This document shows positions 1 through 9,402 of a stretch of 24,567 bases of DNA, piece by piece (the first letter of the stretch is position 1; the number at the start of each line of letters is the position of its first letter). The DNA lies in contig JACGCK010000431.1 of the NCBI GenBank assembly GCA_014925825.1, forward strand, positions 1-24,567. The letters run 5' to 3'. The translations under genes and the position numbers were made by a program. Source of the DNA: Pholiota molesta. Lineage: Eukaryota > Basidiomycota > Agaricomycetes > Agaricales > Strophariaceae. The notes beneath the pieces were generated by a model that ran no database searches, was not told the origin of the DNA, and saw only the letters and a program-made list of their open reading frames with translations.

Positions 1-768
1 TCGCTGTTTGGATATGGGGAATATACATTACGCCGATTAAAGCCGGCCTTCCCTTTCAGGTGTCTTATAGCCTGCATGGAGTGTACTACGCCACTTGGAG
101 TAATGCTCGCCATCTTACTGCGCACGCGGATACACTGCAGATGCACTTGAGTCTTGACAGTGCTGGGAGTCTTATTAGAGTTCGTGTAAATAGTAAACCT
201 CGAGCGACGGAAGCGGCCTTAGGGCGTGACGCATCCCCGCAGTGCAATGACAGCACAGTGCATCATCGCCACAGTGCCACACATGCAAATCCTTAGAACA
301 TATATTTAGCAATCAAGCATTGAAAGCGTTAGATATTTAGGAGAAAGATATTAATTGCTTCCCTGACAAGTAGCACTCGTAAATCTGCAAGCCACTTTCT
401 GTCGGCGTCAAAAGTCAATAGGACAGAAGATTTTTTAATACACAGAAATGCTCCCGGAGAACTAATAATAAGTATATTAGACAAAAAGTAACAACGTGTA
501 AGTTAGAATGAATTAAGCGCAGGTCATGGATTATTCGGGTTTGAGTATTCTCAATGTTGTAGCCAGGTCAGCAACGGGCGCCTATTTCCAGGACGTACTA
601 CATTTGTTGAACGTTGAACCCCATACACTTACAATCGAAGAAGACTAGCGGCGTGTTCCCCATTCTCTGAAACACTTCCGTGGATTGACCTTCACCGGTA
701 ATGCATTAGCTCACGCGCTCACAGGCAAGCCATCAATCCTAACAGTGAAGGATAAACGAGCAATTTAT
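1..768. other. Gene-poor left flank
   Basis: No gene is recognised here. One forward frame is open from the window edge (base 3) to a stop at 294-296, which could be the tail of a gene starting outside the window. Its C-terminal part is rich in Ser, Ala and His, resembles nothing known to me, and I do not call it. From about 300 to 768 the sequence is AT-rich with stops in all frames and no repeat partner elsewhere in the window. Confidence 0.5.
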
Positions 769-777
769 CCCCAAATC
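769..777 (+). repeat. Left target-site duplication of outer transposon
   Basis: The nonamer ccccaaatc lies directly before the left terminal inverted repeat and recurs exactly at 2345-2353, directly after the right one. A perfect 9-bp direct repeat at both outer edges of a 200-bp inverted repeat is the footprint of transposon insertion. Confidence 0.9.
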
Positions 778-977
778 CAGGCTCCTAAAACCAGCCTGTC
801 GTATCATGAAATCCTTATCTAATCTAATCTAAGAACAAATAAGACACAACTGTACTTTGGAAGGATAACATGATAGACAGGCTGGCAAAGTTTGGATTCG
901 GTGATCCCGGGCATACCTTGTAACGCGTAACACGGGGCTCTCGAAAATAGCACAGCTTCATTATATTTTGACGTGTC
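778..977 (+). repeat. Left 200-bp terminal inverted repeat
   Basis: This repeat is identical base for base, by eye, to the reverse complement of 2259-2344 joined to 1336-1449. It contains its own imperfect inverted repeat (791-816 against 861-885, one bulge and two mismatches), giving a foldback unit of about 95 bp, and three copies of CAGGCT/AGCCTG at 778, 792 and 876 that could be transposase-binding sites. Confidence 0.92.
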
Positions 978-1335
978 CACCTGTGTCCGTGCATGGCAAG
1001 CCTCGGAAAATGCTACCTGCTCAAAGAAATACATTGAGCCAGTTGTGTCAGTCAGTTAGAAAGAAAAGCAGTCCAAGCATTATTGTAGACCAGTTGGTAT
1101 CAACAATAAAATTGACAGCCTTGAGGAGAAAATAGGTTTCTGTGCATCCAGTTCTTGCATGGTTCATGAGCTGGCACAAGAATAATGGATAAGGTTGGGC
1201 ATTTCTGGGGCTTGGCTTTGTCCCAAGCTTAGAGCCAAGTTCCAATACAATTCCAACATAAAACTTGCATAAAACTAACTAATCCAGAGGCCCACATGTA
1301 CGAGCATTCAACAAGTATATAGGATAGAATTGGAT
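978..1335. other. Unique interior of outer transposon
   Basis: These 358 bp lie between the two 200-bp TIRs. Short open frames exist on both strands but none resembles a transposase or any known domain. I see only non-coding filler typical of a MITE-like derivative. Confidence 0.6.
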
Positions 1336-1449
1336 GACACGTCAAAATATAATGAAGCTGTGCTATTTTCGAGAGCCCCGTGTTACGCGTTACAAGGTAT
1401 GCCCGGGATCACCGAATCCAAACTTTGCCAGCCTGTCTATCATGTTATC
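1336..1449 (-). repeat. Right TIR of outer transposon, inner fragment
   Basis: This is the exact reverse complement of the distal 114 bp of the left TIR (864-977). It stops at the insertion point of the nested element; its last 8 bases, atgttatc, are repeated on the far side of the insert. Confidence 0.92.
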
Positions 1450-1476
1450 GAGGTATCGTTCGATTGGTATTTCTCG
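1450..1476 (+). repeat. Left TIR of nested transposon
   Basis: This pairs with 2222-2248 on the opposite strand at about 22 of 27 positions, including the uninterrupted core gttcgattggtatttctcg. Confidence 0.85.
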
Positions 1477-2221
1477 CTTACGTCGCTTAGACTCGCGTAG
1501 TGATCCTGCCCTTTCCCAGCCTTTCCCATCAGTGTATACATGATTAGATAGTGGAAAACATTCCGTTTTACGGCCGCATCTAAGGATGACACCGCCCGTC
1601 TCCGGCCTGCCTATGGTAAGTAAATTATCTTGGCCGCTAAGCCATCGAGTCTCCCGATTTCGGCACCAACGCACCTGGTCCCTTAGTAGTAGCCCAAAAA
1701 CATAATCTTCATGGCCTGCAATCTGCGCTATGGATGGCTCTGCCTCTAAGATTCCACAATAAATAGAGTATTCATCAGATCTGCATTGTTTCTTGTCATT
1801 GGATTTTTTCTTCTAGTATATGTCCCCAAGCTTAAAAATGTTTGGAAAATGTACTCATTGGAAAAAGCAGTGCTAATAAAATCATGGCACGTACATGCCG
1901 GCAAAGTGTGAAGAGAACTTGTACCTTCAGTGATGCCAGCCACTGCTCGTTAATTATCTGGAATATATTTAAAAAACCATCTACTACAGAACATATCGTA
2001 TTTCACGAGCTTTTAGGGCGGGGGCACCTCCACAGACTCCGTACCGCTGGACCGCTGCTATGTTCAAACTCAGAACGTCGGCTGCTGGGGTTGGCCGCCT
2101 TCAGACAGGCAAACCGGTCTCTCGGAGAGATGTAACGGCCATGGCGGGATGAGGGATGATGGGGTTATTTTTATATTCATCACGGGACGGCCGTGATTGC
2201 CGAATATCCTTAAGGGGAAAT

Positions 2222-2248
2222 CGAGAAATACCAATCGAACCCGTACTC
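2222..2248 (-). repeat. Right TIR of nested transposon
   Basis: This is the inverted partner of 1450-1476. Two extra bases (2249-2250) separate it from the octamer duplication. They are either element sequence or a mutated part of a 10-bp duplication. Confidence 0.85.
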
Positions 2249-2250
2249 TT

Positions 2251-2344
2251 ATGTTATCCTTCCAAAGTACAGTTGTGTCTTATTTGTTCTTAGATTAGAT
2301 TAGATAAGGATTTCATGATACGACAGGCTGGTTTTAGGAGCCTG
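2251..2344 (-). repeat. Right TIR of outer transposon, terminal fragment
   Basis: This is the exact reverse complement of 778-871. Its first 8 bases are the second copy of the inner element's target duplication, and the remaining 86 bp complete the 200-bp repeat. Confidence 0.92.
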
Positions 2345-2353
2345 CCCCAAATC
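2345..2353 (+). repeat. Right target-site duplication of outer transposon
   Basis: The nonamer ccccaaatc is an exact copy of 769-777. Confidence 0.9.
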
Positions 2354-2748
2354 TTGGAAAATCGCAAAGATGTGTGAGGCACACCCAACCCTTGCATAAA
2401 CTCCTGAAAGATTCTCTTCGATGTCTTTTATGTGTTTGAAAAATGCAATAGAGAGAAATTAAGAAGCACCAGTACTAAGAATTGCTCTCTACTGCCGGAC
2501 CGTCCATCTAAGAATAATCGAGGGTATCGGTCACGATTCGTTCCGGATACCACAATCAGAATTCCCAAGGCGCATTTTTATCTCTCGGGATCGAGGCCGT
2601 GGAGAGAGAGCGGCGCCTTTACATCGAAATGAGCGCATACCAAGAGGTTATCGTCCACATCCAACCCAAATTTCCCACCTGGGAAGAAACTGAGAACATA
2701 AGAAGAGAGCCTGAGTAGAACAGATAGCATAAGCTCCAACCCCAAACC
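2354..2748 (+). promoter_or_regulatory. THI4 upstream region
   Basis: This 395-bp stretch between the transposon and the THI4 start should hold the promoter and 5' UTR. It includes an inverted repeat at 2523-2551 (ggtatcgg against ccggatacc) that places CGG and CCG triplets 12 bp apart. Fungal thiamin genes are often controlled by a Zn2Cys6 factor or by a TPP riboswitch; I found no convincing TPP aptamer. Promoter assignment is by position only. Confidence 0.45.
2523..2551. promoter_or_regulatory. Inverted repeat, possible Zn2Cys6 site
   Basis: The arms ggtatcgg and ccggatacc pair with a one-base bulge and bring a CGG and a CCG into the inverted arrangement bound by many fungal zinc-cluster regulators. 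It lies about 200 bp upstream of THI4. No factor can be named from the sequence. Confidence 0.25.
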
Positions 2749-3909
<1,161 letters not shown>

Positions 3910-4257
3910 AAGAAAATTGTGGACCGAGACTGTAGAGTATTCGACAACTAAGACGCAGCAGGAAATACGAGAAGAATGATGAATGGGATTTTCGACAAGG
4001 ACTAGTGTAGGTTGGATCCACGATAGCCTGTCCGTCCGAAAGAGTTAATATAAACCATGTGCATACAAAGATATCTGGTCCTTGTCAAAAAAACCGACAT
4101 TAGCATAGCACAAAGTATTTAAGCAACATAGCTTGTCGTAGGAGCATATTTAGTGTTATCAAGCTTTTCTCCCTTCCAAAGACTTCTTTTCTTTCCCAGT
4201 TGTTTCTATCCATTCTACTGGATATTGGTCTTCAGTGGAGATGTCGAATAAGGTAAA
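3910..4257. other. Convergent 3' region of THI4 and SWI5
   Basis: This 348-bp AT-rich spacer lies between two facing stop codons. It should hold both 3' UTRs and polyadenylation sites. No open frame or repeat of note. Confidence 0.5.
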
Positions 4258-4774
4258 CTAATCGTCATCAGTCAGACCGTAATCATCGTGTAGTTGTCTT
4301 ATCGTCGTTTGTTTGATAGAAGCAAGCTAGATCATTCAACAATCGTCAGAGATCATGCACCGTAAGCAAAGTCAAAGAAACGTACGCGTCCTATTAAAAT
4401 CTATATGATACATATATGCGCCCAATCGCAATACAAAGATCAAGCATTCTTGTTTCCCAAATAGAAAAGAAACAGACCTGCGCTGCATCTTTGGCTTCGT
4501 TGTATCGATGAAGAAGTTGGATGTGTCGCTTCACTATTTTTTCTGCATCCTCGTTCTCTCTGGAACATTGTGAGTTGAATTGAAGCTCTATCGCGAGTGT
4601 ATGCGTGCCAAAAAGCGCAATTTTACCCTAGTTGCGCTTGAAGTCTATTGATTTCGAGCTGAAGGGCAATAGCACGCGCTTGCTGATTCTAAAAACAACA
4701 GGTTGAAATGCGGAGTCTCGGATTCCTCAGACTCTCTGCATGCCTTCGAAGATATAGCAGCGTGCATTCTGCAT
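4258..4774 (-). CDS. SWI5: Swi5/Sae3-family recombination mediator
   Basis: With Sfr1, Swi5 stabilises Rad51/Dmc1 filaments in homologous recombination. Exons on the minus strand, 5' to 3': 4733-4774, 4627-4688, 4478-4559, 4258-4326, giving about 84 residues, close to the 85 or so of small fungal Swi5/Sae3. The N-terminal half is heptad-like (RAIALQLEINRLQAQLGE), followed by the family signature KRHIQLLHRYNEAKDAAQ and an acidic tail, RQLHDDYGLTDDD. Introns are 44, 67 and 151 nt. Oddity: family members have about five residues of the type x-L-(I/M)-G-x between KDAAQ and LA; they are missing here, and the 151-nt third intron may hide a microexon. Start choice is uncertain; a second in-frame ATG is at 4741. 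It shares a 250-bp promoter with NAS2. Confidence 0.75.
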
Positions 4775-5024
4775 GCAGAAAGTAGACAAAAAAGCGAGGG
4801 TTATTTGGAGACGAAGAACTTGGAAGCCTTCAGACGGTGACCTTCGCAAAGGATGTTCAAGTTCGCAACCAAGTTCCAGCGGTGGCAGTGATTCTGGTTA
4901 GAGTTGTTTGGCAAGGTCCTGTTGTATAAACGCGGTTACGTCATTCAATAATCTTCCATCGCGGGTACGCGTCCTCCGCTTGTGCCAATTACTACATACC
5001 ATCTCGAAATTATACACTCATCGC
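4775..5024. promoter_or_regulatory. Divergent promoter SWI5 / NAS2
   Basis: Two start codons face away from each other across 250 bp, so the promoters must overlap or be shared. No clear TATA box is seen. Confidence 0.5.
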
Positions 5025-5797
5025 ATGGGCATGACTCTCCCAAACCAAGATAGCTCAATGGAGCAAGCTCGCGCCTTAATGACGCAAAAGGATAACATCG
5101 AAGCCGAACTCGAATCCCACATATCCATTCTCAAAGCAAATAATGTCACAATGCAGTCTCCTCTCGTCGACGCTGAAGGCTTCCCTCGTGCTGATATTGA
5201 TATCTATGCCGTACGAGGTGCCAGAGTGCGGATAATTGAGCTGAGGAACGATCTCAAAGCTGTTATGGATTCGATTGGAAAGGCATTAGAGGGAATCTTC
5301 GACCCCTCATTATCTACCGGGGTTGCTGAGGCTCGTTCCGAGACTACGTCCCTCGAACCTTTTGCGAAAGTGGAAGCAGTCGCACCTGGGAGTCCAGCTG
5401 CCGAAGCGGTATGTTTGCGAGATCTGAAGAATTCAAAAGAGTGTGCTAATCACATCGTATTTAGTCATTACAGAAAGGTGACCTTGTCGTGAAGTTCGGC
5501 CGCCTGGATCAAAGCTCTTTCAAATCTGGTTCTTTGCAACCTCTTGCAGAACTAGTTGCAGAAAATGAAAACGTGAGTTAGAGGGCTGTTAGTCATTAAG
5601 ATCTATGACTGATCTCTTTTAGCGTGCAATTACAATTCGAATCATTCGTTCCGAGAAGAATATGTTTGTAACATTGACGCCTCGAAAGAATTGGGGTGGT
5701 AGAGGAATGCTTGGGTATGTATTCTCTTTTTCAAGATAGTTTTCTTTGATTGATATTTCATTTTAGATGTCATATTGTGCCAATCTCACCATCATAG
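5025..5797 (+). CDS. NAS2: 26S proteasome assembly chaperone Nas2/p27 (PSMD9)
   Basis: Nas2 binds the C-terminus of an ATPase subunit (Rpt5) and guards assembly of the proteasome base. Exons: 5025-5408, 5465-5572, 5623-5714, 5767-5797, giving 204 residues, usual for the family. The N-terminal half is the helical Nas2 domain (ALMTQKDNIEAELESHISIL, SPLVDAEGFPRADIDIYAVR). The C-terminal half is a PDZ domain (VAPGSPAAEA, LQKGDLVVKFG, ending RKNWGGRGMLGCHIVP). All three introns are GT-AG, 50-56 nt, and keep phase. I chose the ATG at 5025; the open frame extends upstream without another ATG, and 5031 is a possible second start. Its stop lies 81 bp from that of the convergent acyl-CoA dehydrogenase gene. 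Confidence 0.93.
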
Positions 5798-5878
5798 CAT
5801 TATTCCGAAGGAGTTAGAAATGTACGATAATATCGAGGATATATTTTTCACGAAATGTACAACTGGATTCAGCCCACA

Positions 5879-8145
5879 TCACAATTTCACCTTTGTACTT
5901 GGTCCAAATACCAACGCGTAATTGGAATTTATCCGTCCTTCAACATTGGCTTTAGCCCGTTGAACGGCGTGAATTGCAGCCTCCATATCACCCTCCAAGA
6001 TCCACCTTCCAAAAACCTCGATGTCAAGATCTTTCGTAGGCTCAGAGGTGTTATACGACCAGATTGCATGCTCGAGCAGGTATGCACCAGAAGCAATAGC
6101 GCCCACCAGCATGAGCGCTGGTCTGGCCACCAACGGCTTCAGAGGCTTTGTGTAAGCCGTAGCCACCTCTGCAATAGCGTCATTGATAATCTCAATCTCA
6201 GCAGACAGCTTTTGATGGAGATGTGCAGGGCAGGAAGAGATTATAGATTTCGCCCACTAGAAGGGAAGAAAACCTTCAGCCGCATGTAAGGCAACAACTA
6301 AGATAACCTACAGAGATGAATGCGTCCAAATAATTGGAATCTGTTGCAGACCTAGCTAAATCCAGGGCAAGCACGACAATGGTGCCTTCCCAAATTCTGC
6401 AACAACATGTGTTAGACTAGAGTCATTGGACATATCGAAGGGAAATAAGTACCGTACTTTTCTACAAGAGCATCCCTAATGGACCGCCCAAATCCATTCT
6501 CTTCCATATATCCTGCACCGCCCATCGCTGCCATAGCTTCTTCCATCGCAGCACACGCCTTGTCCGCAGTATATGCCTTCGCCACAGGTGTTAACATACG
6601 CAACCGGCGCTGCTCATTGAGCGTAGCAGTACCACACTCGACCTTTCCCAGCAGGCTTATCACCCCGAAGGTAAGGTGTGTCAAGGCGCGATACACGAGA
6701 TTGACAGAGGCGAGTTGCTCGACATGGATTGGAGCGTCCTTGAGAAGGACCGTACCGCTTTGGATGGCGCGGACTTTAGCATACGATGTGGCAATAGCAA
6801 GGCATTTGCGCAGATTCCCAATGGAGGCGGTGGCGGACCATAATCGTGTAATGTTGAGAACGGGAGAGATGTTCTTGATACCTAGGCCGAGCTCGCCAAT
6901 GAGATATCCCTCAGCGGCCTCTAATGTGAGTTCTGCAGTTGGTAGGATCTGAGTGCCGATTTTATTCTTCAGACGGTGGACAAGAATGTTGTTGCTGGTA
7001 GGAGGCGGTACAGGGTCGGAAGGATTTCGAATGAGAGGCAAGCGCAGCGGTACCAGGAATAATGACAATCCTCTCGACCCATCTTTGAGCGAACCAGTGC
7101 GTGCGAGAGCCACGGAAACTTCACTGTCTGTAGCGCTTGAGAACCATTTGACTCCATCGAGAGTATACTGTGGCCCGTATTTGTAAGTCTTATTCGATTT
7201 ATGTGCTGTTGTTTCTGTAAGAGAGACATCTGATCCTCCTGGGCGCTATATCGCGCTTCAGTTTGGTAGTTCAGTGACGGGTTATAGATAAATATAACCC
7301 ACTTCCGTCATCCATTGACCAGAAGTAAAAGCATATGCCGGATCGCGACTAATATAGCCATCAGAGTTCATTCTAGAATTCGATTTGCAGTACAGACCTT
7401 ATCAAACGAGGGAAGACATCTCTCTTCAATTCCGGAGACCCAAGAAGCTCAATCACTCGAGCAGTTCCATCAGTCATGCTAATAGGGCAGAATATCTAAT
7501 AGATGTGTATGGTAAGTTGCTCTGCTGCCCAAAATCTTAGAAAAGACATACTTCATTGCTATCCCCGACCATAACAGTGACCTTTGCGAAGCCATAGGTC
7601 CTACTATGCTCATTGTATTTGCGCTCATAAAAGATTCCCGGAAGGCCTTCTCGCTGAGCGACGGCTTTGAGCTCTCTCCATCCTTCGCTGGTCTCCAGTT
7701 TGTCAATCCGACGGCCCCATTGGTCGTATTGTAGCAAAGTAGGAGGGTACATTTTCTTGCCGTCTCCGAGGGTTCGAAGAGCTGGATGGAGAAGCATAGT
7801 CAGTTATTTCGCAGAAATTAAGAACGTTGGACAATGACATACTTGTTACAACATCAGACCCTAAACGCACAAGGTCTGGCTGAACTTCTTGAAGAACACT
7901 TCGGAGTTCACACTTTAAGATTAGCGCCAGTCCTAGGATCCATGGTTGGGAAGTTATAACCACCTTTTCGGAAGCGTACGCTTCAATAAACCTGGAAGCA
8001 CAGGATCTTCGACGTATGCATTCCCTTCAAAGAAAGGAGTCTAATCAGAGAATGATCAAGAGAGCACGGTCCACGGTCAAGTCAGTGGTATACATGGAAA
8101 AGATAATGCCAATCTCACTGGTTGAAATCCTGTCTCGATACGCAT
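5879..8145 (-). CDS. Acyl-CoA dehydrogenase, AidB-like
   Basis: A flavin-dependent acyl-CoA dehydrogenase-fold protein of the AidB-like branch; the substrate cannot be told. Nine exons (minus, 5' to 3'): 8119-8145, 7964-8040, 7843-7898, 7552-7781, 7398-7495, 7299-7348, 6458-7238, 6312-6396, 5879-6256. Introns are 49-78 nt, all GT-AG, total 593 residues with phase kept throughout. Visible motifs: QPTPFFEGN and EDPVLP at the N-terminus, DLVRLGSDVV, CPISMTDGTARVIELLGS, the flavin-contact segment FTSGQWMTEVGGSDVS (residues 170-185), HRLKNKIGTQILPTAE, AMGGAGYMEENGFGRSIRDALVEKIWEGT, and the branch-typical C-terminal PLVARPALMLVGAIASGAYLLEHAIW. The protein ends VKL, only a weak resemblance to a peroxisomal PTS1 signal, so location is open. 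Confidence 0.93.
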
Positions 8146-8511
8146 TATTGGGATAGAAGAATAGTTCGAGGAGAAGAGTTGAGAATTCCGGTTATCCGGC
8201 GATGAATAACATATTTATCCATCAACCAACACGACTTTCATGTGCGTCGGTGCTCGCGGATAGTCGCGGATTCACGCGGAACCCATTTCCAAGGTATCCA
8301 AGATTGGAAAGGTCACTTGACATTTTATTGAAGGCCTGAAGAATGATTGAAACAATGTCATACGGTCCATATATGATGACTTCGGCATGGTGGCGAAACT
8401 GTGACGAGCGAAACGTCGTCTGGGTAGTAGAGAAGCAAAAATAGTATAATCGAAAAGTATCGACTTTTCCGTCGCAGTAAAAGAAGACACTCAAGGATAA
8501 AGTATTTACGT
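8146..8511. other. Region upstream of acyl-CoA dehydrogenase gene
   Basis: This stretch separates two same-strand genes and should hold the dehydrogenase promoter. Its one notable structure is a 10-bp-periodic triple repeat at 8255-8280. Short minus-strand frames do not resemble proteins. Confidence 0.4.
8255..8280. repeat. Three CGCGGA units at exact 10-bp spacing
   Basis: CGCGGA occurs at 8255, 8265 and 8275, each separated by four variable bases, so the copies sit on one face of the helix. It lies 110-135 bp upstream of the dehydrogenase start codon. It could be a cluster of regulator sites; no factor is identified. Confidence 0.5.
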
Positions 8512-9107
8512 CTACAGGCGTCTACCCCCGAACACCAAAGGACCGGCCTTAAACAATCTCACGTGACACAGCAACCATTCACTCGAGTTCCTGGCTCTAC
8601 TTAAATGGCTCGTCTTTTTCGCTAGTATTATGCTGGATCTGGTCTTGTTATATTTTCTTTCTAGAGGAAGCTCGAAGATAACAACAAACGCCGCGTTATC
8701 AATGTCCAACTCGTTCCTCTGAACATATTGTGCGTGACTCTTCTCCTGGGCCATGCCTTTGTGCTTCGAGTTTCTGAAATTAGTAGCCTTCTCTCCGCCG
8801 ATGGAAAGAATACATTGGATACTGTTTTTCGACCTCCTAAGGACAGCTACATCAGTTTCCGAAAAGCGATCTTATTATAGTCCAACTTTAAAAGCGCAGT
8901 GTCGCGCATCTCATCTGACGAATTTGATGTGCGAGGCCTGAAGTACTCAAGGTTTCGAGCTTTCAAATATCGTTCAAGCTCTTCTGCACTCATGTCCAGT
9001 TGGCTCCGATTCCAAGTCTATAACAACAGCAATCAAATTGGGACTCAAGCAGCTTTACCCATTCTAATTTCTACACCAGGCTCTTGAGCTTGAGTTAGCT
9101 CTGCCAT
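8512..9107 (-). pseudogene. Unknown protein gene, frameshifted
   Basis: Protein-like minus-strand stretches occur in successive frames. A start at 9107 opens with MAELTQAQEPGVEIRM and meets an intron-like gtaaag...ttatag (about 9022-9058). A second frame (about 9021-8847) reads MSAEELERYLKARNLEYF and continues to ALLKLDYNK, then drifts to a stop. A third frame, open 8871-8512 (120 codons), picks up as RFSETDVAVLRRSKNSIQ and reads on through ILSIGGEKATNFRNSKHKG and NELDIDNAAFVVIFELP. The join at about 8870-8878 needs one extra base in an A-rich run, and another break lies near 8995-9021. I do not recognise the protein. It is either a decaying gene or an intact one with sequence errors. The 3' end is uncertain because the tail composition is less protein-like. 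Confidence 0.45.
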
Positions 9108-9402
9108 ATGGGAAACAGGGGTTCTCTACGCCAAGGCTGTGGAAATTTGAATAAGTCTCGTGGTTGATACACGGTATGTAGCGATATTTCTGGTTCTATA
9201 GTGGTTCAATTTTATGCCGACACTGACTCGCAGAGTCCCAGAGCTTAAAACGAAATTAACTATCCTGTATTCATCTTCCTCTCCCTCTCCCAGCCTTCCC
9301 ACATCATCATACATCATCCTGTCATTCAGTGAGATGGTCAATCTTAGTTGCGACTATGATAACGATGATACTGAAAATCCATTTTTGTTGCTACAGCTCA
9401 GC
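9108..9402 (+). promoter_or_regulatory. Upstream region of first MBL gene
   Basis: The reading frame of the following gene stays open upstream to an ATG at 9214, but the extra sequence is Ser/Pro-rich and lacks family similarity, while the second tandem copy starts at the equivalent of 9403. A polypyrimidine tract (about 9271-9300) lies here. A possible intron acceptor (gctacag) sits just before the chosen start. Confidence 0.4.

Larger units (their letters stand above)
1450..2250. mobile_element. Nested 801-bp TIR transposon
   Basis: The insert splits the right TIR of the outer element and is flanked by atgttatc at 1442-1449 and 2251-2258. The uninterrupted left TIR has this octamer once, so it is a true target duplication. 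The insert's ends are inverted repeats: 1450-1476 against 2222-2248, both starting GAG, with a perfect 19-bp core (1458-1476 against 2222-2240). The duplication is 8 bp perfect, or 10 bp with one mismatch if the element ends at 2248. An 8-bp duplication suggests hAT; GAG termini with 10 bp suggest a Mutator-like element. The longest internal frame (1842-2135) has no recognisable domain, so it is non-autonomous. Confidence 0.85.
778..2344. mobile_element. Non-autonomous TIR transposon (MULE/Merlin-like), interrupted
   Basis: The element begins caggctcc and ends ggagcctg. Its left TIR (778-977) is the exact reverse complement of the right TIR, which now lies in two pieces (1336-1449 and 2251-2344) because a second element landed in it. 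A 9-bp target duplication (ccccaaatc) flanks it. Without the inner insert and its duplication the element would be 758 bp: two 200-bp TIRs around 358 bp of non-coding interior. No transposase is encoded, so it must be mobilised in trans. A 9-bp duplication with long TIRs fits Mutator-like elements; Merlin-type elements (8-9 bp) are the alternative. Identical TIRs suggest recent activity. Confidence 0.88.

Noticed and set aside
3..296. Open frame at the left window edge as a truncated gene
   Set aside because: About 97 codons without recognisable content; the C-terminal part looks like low-complexity chance sequence.
1842..2135. 97-codon frame inside the nested transposon as a transposase remnant
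   Set aside because: It shows no zinc finger, DDE-like spacing or hAT dimerisation signature; composition is as for random sequence.
2222..2248. tRNA-like B box (ggttcgattgg) in the inner element, suggesting a SINE
   Set aside because: The sequence lies within perfect terminal inverted repeats at both ends and has no A box or tail, so it is DNA-transposon sequence.
2680..2740. TPP riboswitch before THI4 (actgaga ... gcctga ... gata)
   Set aside because: Only fragments resemble the aptamer. The conserved second arm (GAACCTGAT...GCGTAGGGA type) is absent and no P1 helix pairs, so it fails as a TPP riboswitch by eye. A covariance-model search would settle it.
9214..9402. 63-residue N-terminal extension of MBL copy 1 from the ATG at 9214
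   Set aside because: The extension is Ser/Pro-rich, lacks counterpart in copy 2, and a splice acceptor-like site precedes the ATG at 9403.
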